A stretch of 64,000 bases of DNA, taken from NCBI RefSeq assembly GCF_000373245.1, contig NZ_KB890739.1:845099-909098 (forward strand). The letters are read 5' to 3'. Of this stretch, positions 26,379-35,827 are shown piece by piece. Numbering within the stretch: position 1 is the stretch's first letter; the number at the start of each line of letters is the position of its first letter. The position numbers and the translations under genes were made by a program. The DNA is from Echinicola pacifica DSM 19836. Its GTDB lineage: Bacteria; Bacteroidota; Bacteroidia; Cytophagales; Cyclobacteriaceae. A model generated the notes under the pieces. It saw nothing but the letters and a program-made list of their open reading frames with translations, did no database searches and was not told the DNA's origin.

Positions 26379-29300
26379 ATGAAAAGTAAACGATTACTTA
26401 AAATTTTATATTTGACAAAATTCGCTTTGGCGGTTTTGTTGATGCAGGTTTTTCCTGCCCCTTCGGCCATGGCCGCAGTGGACACTGTCGTTTCAGGACA
26501 GGTGACCGCCGTGCAAGATGGCAGCACCTTACCCGGGGTGACGGTTTTAGAAAAGGGAACGTCCAATGGAACTATCACCGATTTGGATGGCAACTATACC
26601 ATTAAGGTATCCGAGGGCGCCACTTTAGTGGTATCCTTTGTGGGTTACCTTACCAAGGAAATTGCCGTAGGCAACCAATCCAAAATCAATTTTTCCCTTG
26701 AAACCGATGTGAAGCAGCTCGATGAGGTGGTGGTGATCGGCTACGGCACTTCTAGGAAATCTGACCTGACCGGCTCCGTATCCACGGTGGATACCAAGGT
26801 ATTCGAAAACAATCCCAATTCGCGGGTGGATCAAGTCCTCCAGGGCCGGGCCTCGGGCGTACAAGTGACCCAGACGAGTGGAGCACCTGGTGCAGGCACC
26901 GTGATCAGGGTGCGAGGAGGTAATTCCATTCAAGGTAGCAATGAACCCCTATGGGTGATCGACGGAATTATCGTGGGACAGGATTTTAACCTCAATAACC
27001 TTAATTCCAGCGATATCAAATCCATAGAAATCCTCAAAGATGCCTCCTCCATTGCTATATATGGTTCCCGTGGAGCCAATGGAGTGGTACTGGTGACGAC
27101 CAAAAGTGGTAACAGTTACGGCGGAAAACCTCAGGTAACAGTGGGTTTTTATACCGGCGCTCAGCTGGTGCCACAGAAGCCTGCTTACCTTTCTCAGCCA
27201 GATCAGATCGCCTTTACCAATGAGGATGCGGAATTCAGATCGGCAGGAGTTCCCTTCCCTAATGATCCATCCTCCTATGAAGACAATGACTGGTTTAATA
27301 TCCTGATGGATCCCGCGACCATTTATAATGGTGATGTATCGATAGCAGGGTCCTCTGAAAATGGAAAAATCAACTTTTATAATTCATTGAACTTCTTTGA
27401 TCAAAATGGACTGATCAAAAACTCGGGTATTGAGAAGTATATCTTTCGTTCTAATCTTGATATTGACCTAAGTGATAAGGTAAAAGCTGGCTTTAGAGTA
27501 AACTACTCTCGTATCCACCAGGACAATGGCACCGTGCCTTATAGCCAGCTGCTCACTATCCTTCCCACCCAACCCATCTATAATGCAGATGGATCCTATG
27601 ATGGCTATGATGATGTGATAGGCGCACCATTCTCCAATCCCGTGGCCAATGCCGCCCTGAATACAAATGAGACCTATACCAATAACTTCCTGAGCACGGT
27701 TTATTTGGAGGTGAAGCCTCATGAGAAATGGACCATTCGCTCGACCTTCAGTCCGGAGATCAATAATGTCAAAACAAATATATTTAATTCCAGCCAACGG
27801 CCAGATTACTTAGAGATAGGCGAGGATGGGAATGCCAGGGTAGCCACCCTCTCCAGTCTAGGTTGGAATAATGAAAATACCGTTCAGTTTCTATCTGACT
27901 TCGGTACAGACCATAGTTTGTCAGTTTTGGGAGGCGCTTCTTTTCAGAAATTCACCTCTGAGAGCCTGTTTGCCGAAGCCTATGGGATCACCAGCGATGC
28001 CACAGGATTCAATAACCTGGGCTTAGGTTCTGATCCTATCAGGAATGTCGTGGGCAGTGGATATGATGAGTTCCAAATAGCGTCTTTCTTTGGCCGGATC
28101 AATTACTCCTATAAAGATAAATATCTCCTGACCTTGGTGGGGAGGACAGATGGCTCTTCAAGATTTGCACCCGGCAACAAATACCAGTTTTATCCATCCA
28201 TCGCAGGAGCTTGGAAGCTATCTGAGGAGGCGTTTATGGATGGAGCAGACTTTGTAAATGACCTGAAATTAAGAGCTAGTTTCGGTAAGTCAGGTAGTCA
28301 GGGCATCGATTCTTACCGGACTTTTGCTGTGATGACCGAGGCTAGCACCACTTATAATGGCGTGCAATCTCCCGGGGTGACACTAGGAAGGCCTGCCAAT
28401 CCCAACCTTCAATGGGAAACCACCAGCCAGTTTGATGTCGCGGTGGAGGCCTCTTTTTTCAATAATAGGATCTTTACTGAGTTGAATTACTATTATAAGC
28501 AAACAGAAGATTTACTTCTTGAGGTGGTGATCCCCAAGCAAACGGGCTTCTCCAATCAATTGCAAAATATAGGCGCTCTGGAAAATAAAGGATGGGAGCT
28601 GATGGTGAAATCCACCAATATCAGCAATAAGGATTTTGACTGGGGCACGACTCTGACCCTGTCTTCCAACAAAAATAAAGTGCTGGACCTAGGTGGCGAG
28701 GAGTTTATCGATGTGGTGGTAGATGAAATCCTGGGAGCAGGGAATACCCGGATAATCGTGGGACAACCTACGCCGGTATTTACCGGAGTAAGGTACCTGG
28801 GTACCTGGAAGAGTCAGGAGGAGATCGATGCTTCCGGCTTAGGATCTCAGGTGGTCGGCGGGCCGAAGTTTGAAGATTTGAATGGCGATGGGATCATCTC
28901 CACCGAGGACAATGTGGTCATGGGAAGCCCTCAGGCAGATTTGATTTTCGGAATGGAAAACTCGATGTCTTATAAGAATTTTGAATTTTCCTTCTTCTTC
29001 CAAGGCACCCTGGGCAATGATGTGTATAATCTGAGAACTCGGAATAGCTATTTCACCCGTGGCGAGGTCACCAAATATGCCGAGTTAGCTGACCGTTGGA
29101 CTCCGGAGAACCCCACTTCCGATATCCCTAGGGCAGGTTCTGATGCGGTGACTTCCATCCCCAGCAATACCAAATATGTGGAAGATGGCTCTCATATCCG
29201 ACTAAAAACGGTGAGATTGATCTATAACCTGCCTGTGGCAAAATTTGGCTGGGAGAAGGTAAACAGAATGTCAGTTTATTTCTCCGGATCCAACCTCTTT

Positions 29301-29441
29301 CTGGCTTCCGGGTTTAGACTGATCGACCCAGAGACCAGCCGATATGGGAATTCAGGTGTGGGCAATATCGCTCAGGGATTCTCCAATGGGGAATATCCTA
29401 ATACGAAGGTCCTAACCTTCGGCGTTAATGTTACTTTTTAA
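26379..29441 (+). CDS. SusC/RagA-type TonB-dependent outer-membrane transporter (SusC4)
   Basis: Glycan importer of 1020 residues: signal peptide (1-32, ending SAMA), carboxypeptidase-D-like sandwich (~37-108), TonB-box-like DEVVVIGYG (~115-123), plug (~125-240, with IRVRGGNSIQGSN and ILKDASSIAIYGSRGANG) and a barrel ending NVTF. The GYGTSRKSDLTGSVSTV entry to the plug closely matches SusC5 (GYGTTRKSDLTGAVSSV), so SusC4 and SusC5 form one sub-group and SusC1 and SusC3 another. It starts a two-gene operon after a 315-bp gap from the GntR operon; SusD4 follows after 27 bp. No dedicated HTCS lies directly upstream; HTCS2 downstream is a candidate regulator. Confidence 0.95.
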   Translation: MKSKRLLKILYLTKFALAVLLMQVFPAPSAMAAVDTVVSGQVTAVQDGSTLPGVTVLEKGTSNGTITDLDGNYTIKVSEGATLVVSFVGYLTKEIAVGNQSKINFSLETDVKQLDEVVVIGYGTSRKSDLTGSVSTVDTKVFENNPNSRVDQVLQGRASGVQVTQTSGAPGAGTVIRVRGGNSIQGSNEPLWVIDGIIVGQDFNLNNLNSSDIKSIEILKDASSIAIYGSRGANGVVLVTTKSGNSYGGKPQVTVGFYTGAQLVPQKPAYLSQPDQIAFTNEDAEFRSAGVPFPNDPSSYEDNDWFNILMDPATIYNGDVSIAGSSENGKINFYNSLNFFDQNGLIKNSGIEKYIFRSNLDIDLSDKVKAGFRVNYSRIHQDNGTVPYSQLLTILPTQPIYNADGSYDGYDDVIGAPFSNPVANAALNTNETYTNNFLSTVYLEVKPHEKWTIRSTFSPEINNVKTNIFNSSQRPDYLEIGEDGNARVATLSSLGWNNENTVQFLSDFGTDHSLSVLGGASFQKFTSESLFAEAYGITSDATGFNNLGLGSDPIRNVVGSGYDEFQIASFFGRINYSYKDKYLLTLVGRTDGSSRFAPGNKYQFYPSIAGAWKLSEEAFMDGADFVNDLKLRASFGKSGSQGIDSYRTFAVMTEASTTYNGVQSPGVTLGRPANPNLQWETTSQFDVAVEASFFNNRIFTELNYYYKQTEDLLLEVVIPKQTGFSNQLQNIGALENKGWELMVKSTNISNKDFDWGTTLTLSSNKNKVLDLGGEEFIDVVVDEILGAGNTRIIVGQPTPVFTGVRYLGTWKSQEEIDASGLGSQVVGGPKFEDLNGDGIISTEDNVVMGSPQADLIFGMENSMSYKNFEFSFFFQGTLGNDVYNLRTRNSYFTRGEVTKYAELADRWTPENPTSDIPRAGSDAVTSIPSNTKYVEDGSHIRLKTVRLIYNLPVAKFGWEKVNRMSVYFSGSNLFLASGFRLIDPETSRYGNSGVGNIAQGFSNGEYPNTKVLTFGVNVTF

Positions 29442-29468
29442 TATAGGTACTACCAAAAAAATAAAGCC

Positions 29469-31037
29469 ATGAAAATTAATTATATAACCATATACTTATT
29501 ACTCCTTCTCAGCACGATAGGCTGTGAGGGGTTTTTGGAAGAAAAGCCAAAAGATATCATATCCCCAGAAAACTTCTTTGCCTCTGAGGCGGATGCTAGA
29601 CAGGCGGTGACAGGCCTGTATTCCATCCTTAAGAATAATTCCATCTACGGACAAGTGGGCTTGGACCATTTTTATGATAATGGAGCGGACATCATTGAGC
29701 CCAATAGGGCGGCAGATATTCTGGAGCCCATCGGAAATTATTCGATAAATGAGGCGCTGGCAGATGTGTCCATTCAGAAGATGAGCGTGGCAGATACCTG
29801 GAAGGACCTGTACAGGATCGTGCTCAATGCCAATATTATCATAGATAAGGTAGCTGGGAATGCGGCGATTCCTGATGCGGTGGAAACTGATATTATATCG
29901 GAAACCATCTTCCTGCGCTCGCTGGCCTACTGGCATATCACCAATCTCTGGGGAGATGCACCTTATTATACGGAGGCACTTAGCATCGAGGAAATCAAGA
30001 AAATCGGCAGGATGGATCAGGATCTTATCATCAGCGGAATTTTGGAAGACCTGCAATTTGCGCAGGATAATATGCCACGAAGGGATGAGATCCCAGAGGC
30101 CAACCGAGGGAGAGCTTCCAAATGGACGGCGGCGATCGTGATGGCAAAAATCTATATGCAGCAGCAAAACTGGCAGCAAGGCCTGGACAAGTGCTTGGAA
30201 ATTATCAATGAGTCTTCCCATCAGCTGATGCCCACATATGATGATGTCTTTGACCCGAGGCAGGAGTACAATGACGAGATCATCTGGTCGCTGGATTTTG
30301 CTAAGGATATCGTAGGGCAGTTTGAAGTGGGGGTTCCACAGCTTCCTGGAAATGGCTATTGGCGCCCGAGTATGTTTAACCCTCGACTGAGAGATGAACC
30401 TGCCAATTCGAGCCAGAGAGCCGCTTTGGTGGAGGTGTTAGCTGCCAATGGTGCGGCCTTTAATGGGACTGGCTTGCAGGTGGCCGCAAAGGATTTTGAA
30501 GAGAAATTCCCCCAAAATGACCTGAGAAGAGCTCTTAATATCACCGATACCTACCAAGGCTTCCCTCTGGTGTTTCCATATATGGGGAAATTCATGAACC
30601 TCGATCAGGAGTCCTCTCCAAGGTTTAACCATGATGATAATCGAATGGTATTCCGTCTTGCAGACGTCTATCTGATGGCTGCGGAGTGCGAAAATGAGCT
30701 GAATGGCCCTGCAAATGCCTACCACTACATCAATAAGGTGAGGGAAAGAGCCTATGAAAATCAGGCAGATTGGGAGCTTAGCGGACTCAGCCAGCAGCAA
30801 TTCAGAGAGGCTATGTATGATGAGCGGAAGTGGGAGCTGGCAGGCGAGGTAAACAGACGCTATGACCTGATCCGCTGGGGAATACTGCTGGAGGTGGTTC
30901 AGAATCTCGAATACCGATTCTGGAAGCCTAATGAGAATATCAGACCTTGGCACGTTTTGCTTCCTATACCTTTGCAGGAATTGCAAACTAACCCCAACCT
31001 ACTGGCCTCCGATCCCACGAATAACGGATATCGCTAG
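29469..31037 (+). CDS. SusD/RagB-family lipoprotein (SusD4)
   Basis: Partner of SusC4. The 522-residue product has a lipoprotein signal ending at Cys19, followed by EGFLEEKPKDIISPENFF, a classic SusD beginning. TPR parts include FLRSLAYWHITNLWGDAPYY and the late VYLMAAECENELNGPANAYHYINKVRERA, and the C-terminal signature is DERKWELAGEVNRRYDLIRW. It ends the operon; a strong terminator lies 62 bp downstream. No enzyme gene is in this operon, so the pair probably works with enzymes from flanking operons. Confidence 0.95.
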   Translation: MKINYITIYLLLLLSTIGCEGFLEEKPKDIISPENFFASEADARQAVTGLYSILKNNSIYGQVGLDHFYDNGADIIEPNRAADILEPIGNYSINEALADVSIQKMSVADTWKDLYRIVLNANIIIDKVAGNAAIPDAVETDIISETIFLRSLAYWHITNLWGDAPYYTEALSIEEIKKIGRMDQDLIISGILEDLQFAQDNMPRRDEIPEANRGRASKWTAAIVMAKIYMQQQNWQQGLDKCLEIINESSHQLMPTYDDVFDPRQEYNDEIIWSLDFAKDIVGQFEVGVPQLPGNGYWRPSMFNPRLRDEPANSSQRAALVEVLAANGAAFNGTGLQVAAKDFEEKFPQNDLRRALNITDTYQGFPLVFPYMGKFMNLDQESSPRFNHDDNRMVFRLADVYLMAAECENELNGPANAYHYINKVRERAYENQADWELSGLSQQQFREAMYDERKWELAGEVNRRYDLIRWGILLEVVQNLEYRFWKPNENIRPWHVLLPIPLQELQTNPNLLASDPTNNGYR

Positions 31038-31099
31038 AAATCATATACCCCACAGGTCCTAGGGAGTACTCCCGGCGGTTCTAATTAACCTTTTGATCA

Positions 31100-31136
31100 A
31101 AATCCCCTTATAGTTTATGTATAAGGGGATTTTTGT
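31100..31136 (+). terminator. Rho-independent terminator after SusD4
   Basis: AAATCCCCTTAT (31100-31111) pairs perfectly with ATAAGGGGATTT (31121-31132), loop of nine bases, followed by TTGTTTTA. It separates the SusC4 operon from HTCS2. Confidence 0.9.
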
Positions 31137-31219
31137 TTTACCCCATCTCTCGATCCTTCCTCGGATCGTAAGCGATTTTATGATGAGTGGAGGCTGTATA
31201 TCTATTGTGGGGAGTCTAA

Positions 31220-31233
31220 TTAAATTTTGCCTC
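31220..31233 (+). promoter_or_regulatory. Candidate promoter element of HTCS2
   Basis: TTAAATTTTGCCTC matches 13 of 14 bases of the sequence at 1321-1334 before SusC1. TAAATTTTG is close to the Bacteroidota -7 consensus TAnnTTTG. It lies ~80 bp before the HTCS2 start. Weak evidence. Confidence 0.3.
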
Positions 31234-31311
31234 AGGGCAATGTTGTTTTGTTATTAATTTATGGATTTCTTAACTTTCAAACTAAAATATTTCAAAAGCG
31301 AGGAATTCTGA

Positions 31312-34300
31312 ATGTTATTGGGGACTACCAAATGGTTACTATTCCCGTTTTTGCTGCTGGCCACGATACTGAATGCCCGTCAGTTGCCAAAAAGCAGCAA
31401 TACGGTCAAATTTAAAAATATTTCGCTGGAGGAGGGACTATCGCAGACCTCGGTATTGTGTATTCTGCAGGATGCGGATGGATTTTTATGGTTTGGCACA
31501 CGGGATGGCTTGAATAAATATGACGGCAACCAATTTAAAGTGTACCGATACGGCCATGAGGAATCCAATAGCCTGAGCAGCAGCACCGTAAAATCCCTCT
31601 TCCAGGATGAGCAGGGAACCCTTTGGGTGGGAAGCCAAAACGGCCTTAATTATTATATTCCCGCTCAGGATGCCTTCCAGCGCATCAAACCCCATGTTCC
31701 TGAAAAATTAGAAACCAACTATAATGTGGCCGCCATTACCTCCGGTGGGGAGGGAAGCTTATGGATGGGGACCAATTATGGTTTGGTGAAATATAATACC
31801 CTGCTGCATCAATATGAGGAAGTGTCCGGGAATAAGGAGGTTCGAGAACTGCTGTCCCAGGCAATGATCCGATCGATCTTCAAAACCCCCTCAGCCTCGC
31901 TGTGGATCAAAACCCTACGGAATATTTATTATTTTGACCCTAAAAAAGACCAGCTTACCGAATATGAATATCCTCAAGGGCTGGCCAAGGAGCAAAATGA
32001 CAACCAGCTCAGTACCATCTATGTGGATCATGCAGGAGAGGTATGGCTGGGAATCAAAAGTGGTCTGGCCAAGCTGGATAGTTCCAGCCAGACGTTCCGG
32101 ACAGTGGAGATCGATGGCCATCAGATCACCAGCGAGGTGAGGAGCATCAAGGAAGACCAGCAGGGGGACCTTTGGGTGGGCACCTACAGGGGCCTCTATC
32201 GCATCAATAAGGAAAAGGACAAACTTTCCTTCTATACCCACGATGACAAAATCCCCAATAGCCTCAGCCAAAATTCGGTGTACTGCATAGATGAAGATGA
32301 TAAGGGAGATATATGGATCGGCACGTATGCTGGAGGAATCAATCACTACGACCGCAGCTATGACCTCTTCAGGCATATCTCGGCCGGTACCAATAGCACA
32401 CAGCTCAACTATAAGGTGGTCAGCTCCATCATCCAGGATCAAAGAGGAGACCTGTGGATCGGCACAGAAGGAGGAGGGATCAATCATTATGATGCCCTCT
32501 CGGGGGAATTTCGATACTATACCCACCAAAGCGAAAATCCTAATAGCCTAATAAATAATAATGTAAAGGCCATGCTTAGGGATCATAAGGGCGGATTCTG
32601 GGTTGGGACGCATGAGGGTGGTTTGGATTACTTTCATCCCAAGCAGGAGCCCATCCAGTTTCAACATTACCAGTATGAGCCCGGTCAGACTGAGGGGCTT
32701 AGTGACAATCGCGTCATCTCACTTCTGGAGGATAAGCAGCATCAGATATGGATCGGCACCAGCGGTGGAGGGCTCAATGTCCTGGATCCGGCTAGCGGGA
32801 AGATCTCGCGCATAGAGAGCCAGGATACACCACTCAATAGAATCGTATTCTCCATCATCCAATCCTCCCATCCGGACACTCTGCTCCTTGGCGGAGACAA
32901 TGGCGTGATGAAGATCAATATTCATACTAAGCAAACTGTGCCCGTAAACTATGCGCAGACGCGAGAAGGGCAGGAGAATAAATGGGTACTTTCCTTATAT
33001 GAAGATCCTGATAATATGCTGTGGGTAGGCACCGAAGGGGATGGCGTCTATAGCTACGATCCGGAATTGAAGAAGAGCCAGCAGCTGGGCACTCGCGATG
33101 GACTTCCCAATGCCATCATCTATGGGATAGTACCGGATGAGGCTGGAAACCTATGGTTTAGCACCAATTCGGGTCTGTCACGAATGGATCGGCTCACCAA
33201 GCAGGTGAAGAACTTCGATGAGTCGGATGGCTTACAGAGTAATGAGTTCAACTATGGCGCTGCGCTAAAAAATGAGCAAGGAGAATTGCTCTTCGGTGGA
33301 GCCAATGGACTGAATATTTTTGACCCGCGGATGATCAAGGAGAACACCTTCCTGCCGCCCATCGTCATCACCTCACTAAGCGTTCATAATAAGCATTTTC
33401 TGCATATCACGGACTCCATTCAGCAGATCTATCTCGATCACGATCAGAATGTTATCAATATTGATTTTGTGGCCTTAAGCTATTCCCAGCCCGAAAAAAA
33501 TCAGTATGCGTATAGGCTAGAGGGCTTCGATAAAGAATGGAATAGTATAGGCAATAATCACTCTGCCACCTATACGAACCTGGATGCCGGGGAATATATC
33601 TTTAGGGTAAAAGCCTCCAATAATGATGGTCTCTGGAATGACGAAGGAGCGGCATTGCCGATTACCATTCGCTCGGCACCTTGGCGGACTTGGTGGGCAT
33701 ATACCTTATATACTTTAATTATAATTTTCATGGTCGCTCAAGCCAGGCGCTATTGGGGTATCAGGAACCGTGAGAAAAATGAATTGAGGGAGGAGCGGCT
33801 GGCAAAGGAGCGCATAGAGGAGGTGAATCGCCTAAAACTTCAGTTGTTTACTAATATTTCCCATGACTTCCGCACTCCCCTGACCCTGATCATCGGGCCA
33901 CTGCAGCGGATGATGCATAAGGCCATGGGCGATACTTTCGTCCAGCAGCAGCATGAGGTGATGTACAGAAATGCCAGTGTGCTCATGCAGCTGATCAATG
34001 AGCTGCTGGATTTCCGAAAGAATGAGGCTGGGCAGCTGAAGCTGCGTGCCGGGAAGTATGACCTGGTGGAATTCACCAGAGAGGTGTTATTAGCCTTTGA
34101 GGAAATCGCTCGGATGAAAAATATTACCATGGATTTTTCACTTTATGGGGATCCTGAGGCACTGTGGTTTGATAAGGTGAAGCTCCAAAAGGTCCTTTAT
34201 AACCTGCTATCCAATGCGTTTAAATTCACCCCAGAGCGGGGTTTTATCACGGTATCCATCCGTTTCCCTGATGCTTCCACTAAGCGCAAGCATCAGGGCA

Positions 34301-35412
34301 AGGTGATCATTAGCCTGAAAAATACAGGAAAGGGCATCAGTAAAGAAAGCCTGCCGTATGTCTTTGATAGGTTTTATCAGCAGGGAGATCGCATGGGCTC
34401 GGGTATAGGCCTGGCATTGAGCAAGAGCATAATAGAGCTGCATCAGGGGAAGATCCAAGCCAAGAGCAAGGTGGATGAGGAGACGGTTTTTCAGATTCAG
34501 CTTCCTCTAGGTCGCGAGCACCTCAGCTCGGACCAGCTCGTGGTGGAGCAGGAAGAAGAGGATTTAATGAGTTTTGACCAGCCAGTGATCCTTGAGACAG
34601 AGCTCCTGGAGGAGGAGGAAACCCTCGAGGACCTGGAGCTGGAAAGTGGTAAGCCCAGTATTCTGGTCACAGAAGATAATAGAGAGCTCCGTCAGCATAT
34701 CTGCGCGGTGCTGAGGGAAAAGTACAATGTCTATGAAGCAGGAAACGGGGAAGCAGGGTTGGTCGCCGCCATGAGCCATTCGGTGGACCTGATCATCAGC
34801 GACATTATGATGCCAAAGATGGACGGAATAGAATTTTGCCAGGCCCTGAAGTCTAATATCAGAACTTCTCATATTCCAGTCATTCTTCTTACCGCAAAAA
34901 CCTCCGAGAATTACCAGAAATCAGGCTTCAAAACAGGGGCAGATGCCTATATCACCAAGCCCTTTGATATGGAAATCCTAGGCTTGAGGATAGCCAACCT
35001 GATAGATTCCCGAAGAAGGCTTATTGAGAAATTCAAACAAGAGCTGATTTTGCAGCCTAAGGAAGTGACGGCCAGCTCGGCGGATGAGGAATTCCTCGCC
35101 AGGGCCATAGAGGTGATGGAAGAGCATATGAGGAATGCCGACTTTAATGCGGCAGGTTTTGTGACGGAGATGGGAATGAGCAGATCGGTCGTCTATAGAA
35201 AACTGAAGGACCTTACAGACCAGTCTATTTCGGAATTTATCCGTACCATCCGGCTAAAGCGGGCCGCTCAGCTGCTGCAGCAAACCGATATGACCATTTC
35301 TGAAATCGCCTTTGAGCTAGGTTTCAATGATCTCAAATATTTCCGGGAATCCTTCAAGTCAGTATATAATTGCCCACCCTCCAGCTACCGCAATCAAGCC
35401 CCAGGTTCCTAA
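31312..35412 (+). CDS. Hybrid two-component system regulator HTCS2
   Basis: One-protein sensor-regulator of 1366 residues in the inner membrane. Order: signal segment (1-24); 14-or-so propeller repeats of the type LWFGTRDGLNKYDG and WIGTYAGGINHYD (~35-690) forming the periplasmic glycan sensor; Y_Y_Y domain (~690-790); one membrane span (TLYTLIIIFMVAQ, ~797-810); HisKA with phospho-acceptor His851 in ISHDFRTPLT; HATPase_c; an acidic linker rich in Glu; receiver with Asp1164 (SDIMMPKMDG); AraC helix-turn-helix (~1265-1366). Its DNA-binding part (SRSVVYRKLKDLTDQS) differs from HTCS1 and HTCS3, so it should recognise another site. Likely target: SusC5/D5, which follows after 415 bp. Confidence 0.95.
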   Translation: MLLGTTKWLLFPFLLLATILNARQLPKSSNTVKFKNISLEEGLSQTSVLCILQDADGFLWFGTRDGLNKYDGNQFKVYRYGHEESNSLSSSTVKSLFQDEQGTLWVGSQNGLNYYIPAQDAFQRIKPHVPEKLETNYNVAAITSGGEGSLWMGTNYGLVKYNTLLHQYEEVSGNKEVRELLSQAMIRSIFKTPSASLWIKTLRNIYYFDPKKDQLTEYEYPQGLAKEQNDNQLSTIYVDHAGEVWLGIKSGLAKLDSSSQTFRTVEIDGHQITSEVRSIKEDQQGDLWVGTYRGLYRINKEKDKLSFYTHDDKIPNSLSQNSVYCIDEDDKGDIWIGTYAGGINHYDRSYDLFRHISAGTNSTQLNYKVVSSIIQDQRGDLWIGTEGGGINHYDALSGEFRYYTHQSENPNSLINNNVKAMLRDHKGGFWVGTHEGGLDYFHPKQEPIQFQHYQYEPGQTEGLSDNRVISLLEDKQHQIWIGTSGGGLNVLDPASGKISRIESQDTPLNRIVFSIIQSSHPDTLLLGGDNGVMKINIHTKQTVPVNYAQTREGQENKWVLSLYEDPDNMLWVGTEGDGVYSYDPELKKSQQLGTRDGLPNAIIYGIVPDEAGNLWFSTNSGLSRMDRLTKQVKNFDESDGLQSNEFNYGAALKNEQGELLFGGANGLNIFDPRMIKENTFLPPIVITSLSVHNKHFLHITDSIQQIYLDHDQNVINIDFVALSYSQPEKNQYAYRLEGFDKEWNSIGNNHSATYTNLDAGEYIFRVKASNNDGLWNDEGAALPITIRSAPWRTWWAYTLYTLIIIFMVAQARRYWGIRNREKNELREERLAKERIEEVNRLKLQLFTNISHDFRTPLTLIIGPLQRMMHKAMGDTFVQQQHEVMYRNASVLMQLINELLDFRKNEAGQLKLRAGKYDLVEFTREVLLAFEEIARMKNITMDFSLYGDPEALWFDKVKLQKVLYNLLSNAFKFTPERGFITVSIRFPDASTKRKHQGKVIISLKNTGKGISKESLPYVFDRFYQQGDRMGSGIGLALSKSIIELHQGKIQAKSKVDEETVFQIQLPLGREHLSSDQLVVEQEEEDLMSFDQPVILETELLEEEETLEDLELESGKPSILVTEDNRELRQHICAVLREKYNVYEAGNGEAGLVAAMSHSVDLIISDIMMPKMDGIEFCQALKSNIRTSHIPVILLTAKTSENYQKSGFKTGADAYITKPFDMEILGLRIANLIDSRRRLIEKFKQELILQPKEVTASSADEEFLARAIEVMEEHMRNADFNAAGFVTEMGMSRSVVYRKLKDLTDQSISEFIRTIRLKRAAQLLQQTDMTISEIAFELGFNDLKYFRESFKSVYNCPPSSYRNQAPGS

Positions 35413-35827
35413 GCATTCCGCAAAAAAAAACAAGCTTACCTGGCCCCTACTATAAGGTGCGGTCTGCTAGCTTTATTTACCTTACCTCTTTTCTCGAAAG
35501 GGCGAGGGCTAGTCTGTACTGCTTTAGATAAGGAGCTTTGGCTTACTTTGATTAGCGAGTATGCTGAGAAGTTCCACCCTTAGCACCAGCCTTTACTTTT
35601 GTGGATTATAATTGATTTTTTCTTCACAGAAAATCCCAGACTAGGGGCCTGTCAAAATCTTCCACTTCCCCAACTTACTTTTTTAAAAATGACCGTTTTT
35701 TAGGGTGTAAATGCTATTTGAAGCGTTTATGGATGATTTGCCCCCCTAAAATGAACGCATACACCCCCTCAGTTTTGCTTACAAATTCCAAGATTTGTTC
35801 ATCGTACTTAATTCAACCAAACTTCAT
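35413..35827. other. Intergenic region between HTCS2 and SusC5
   Basis: The 415 bp should contain the SusC5 promoter and any HTCS2 site. An A9 run directly follows the HTCS2 stop, but no terminator hairpin with a T tract was found. A GTTTATGGATGAT stretch near 35726 loosely resembles part of the conserved element before SusC3, too weakly to claim. No gene was seen. Confidence 0.4.

Noticed and set aside
29499-30221. 240-codon open frame on the - strand
   Set aside because: It lies wholly inside SusD4 in antisense, has no recognisable domain, and the + strand gene is certain. The same applies to long antisense frames at 51720-52430, 21111-21719 and 31915-32529.
17964-35638. CACAGAAAATC preceded by ATTxATTTTT shared by 17964-17985 and 35611-35635
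   Set aside because: Two AT-rich copies in front of genes with unrelated regulators; a match of this length could be chance.
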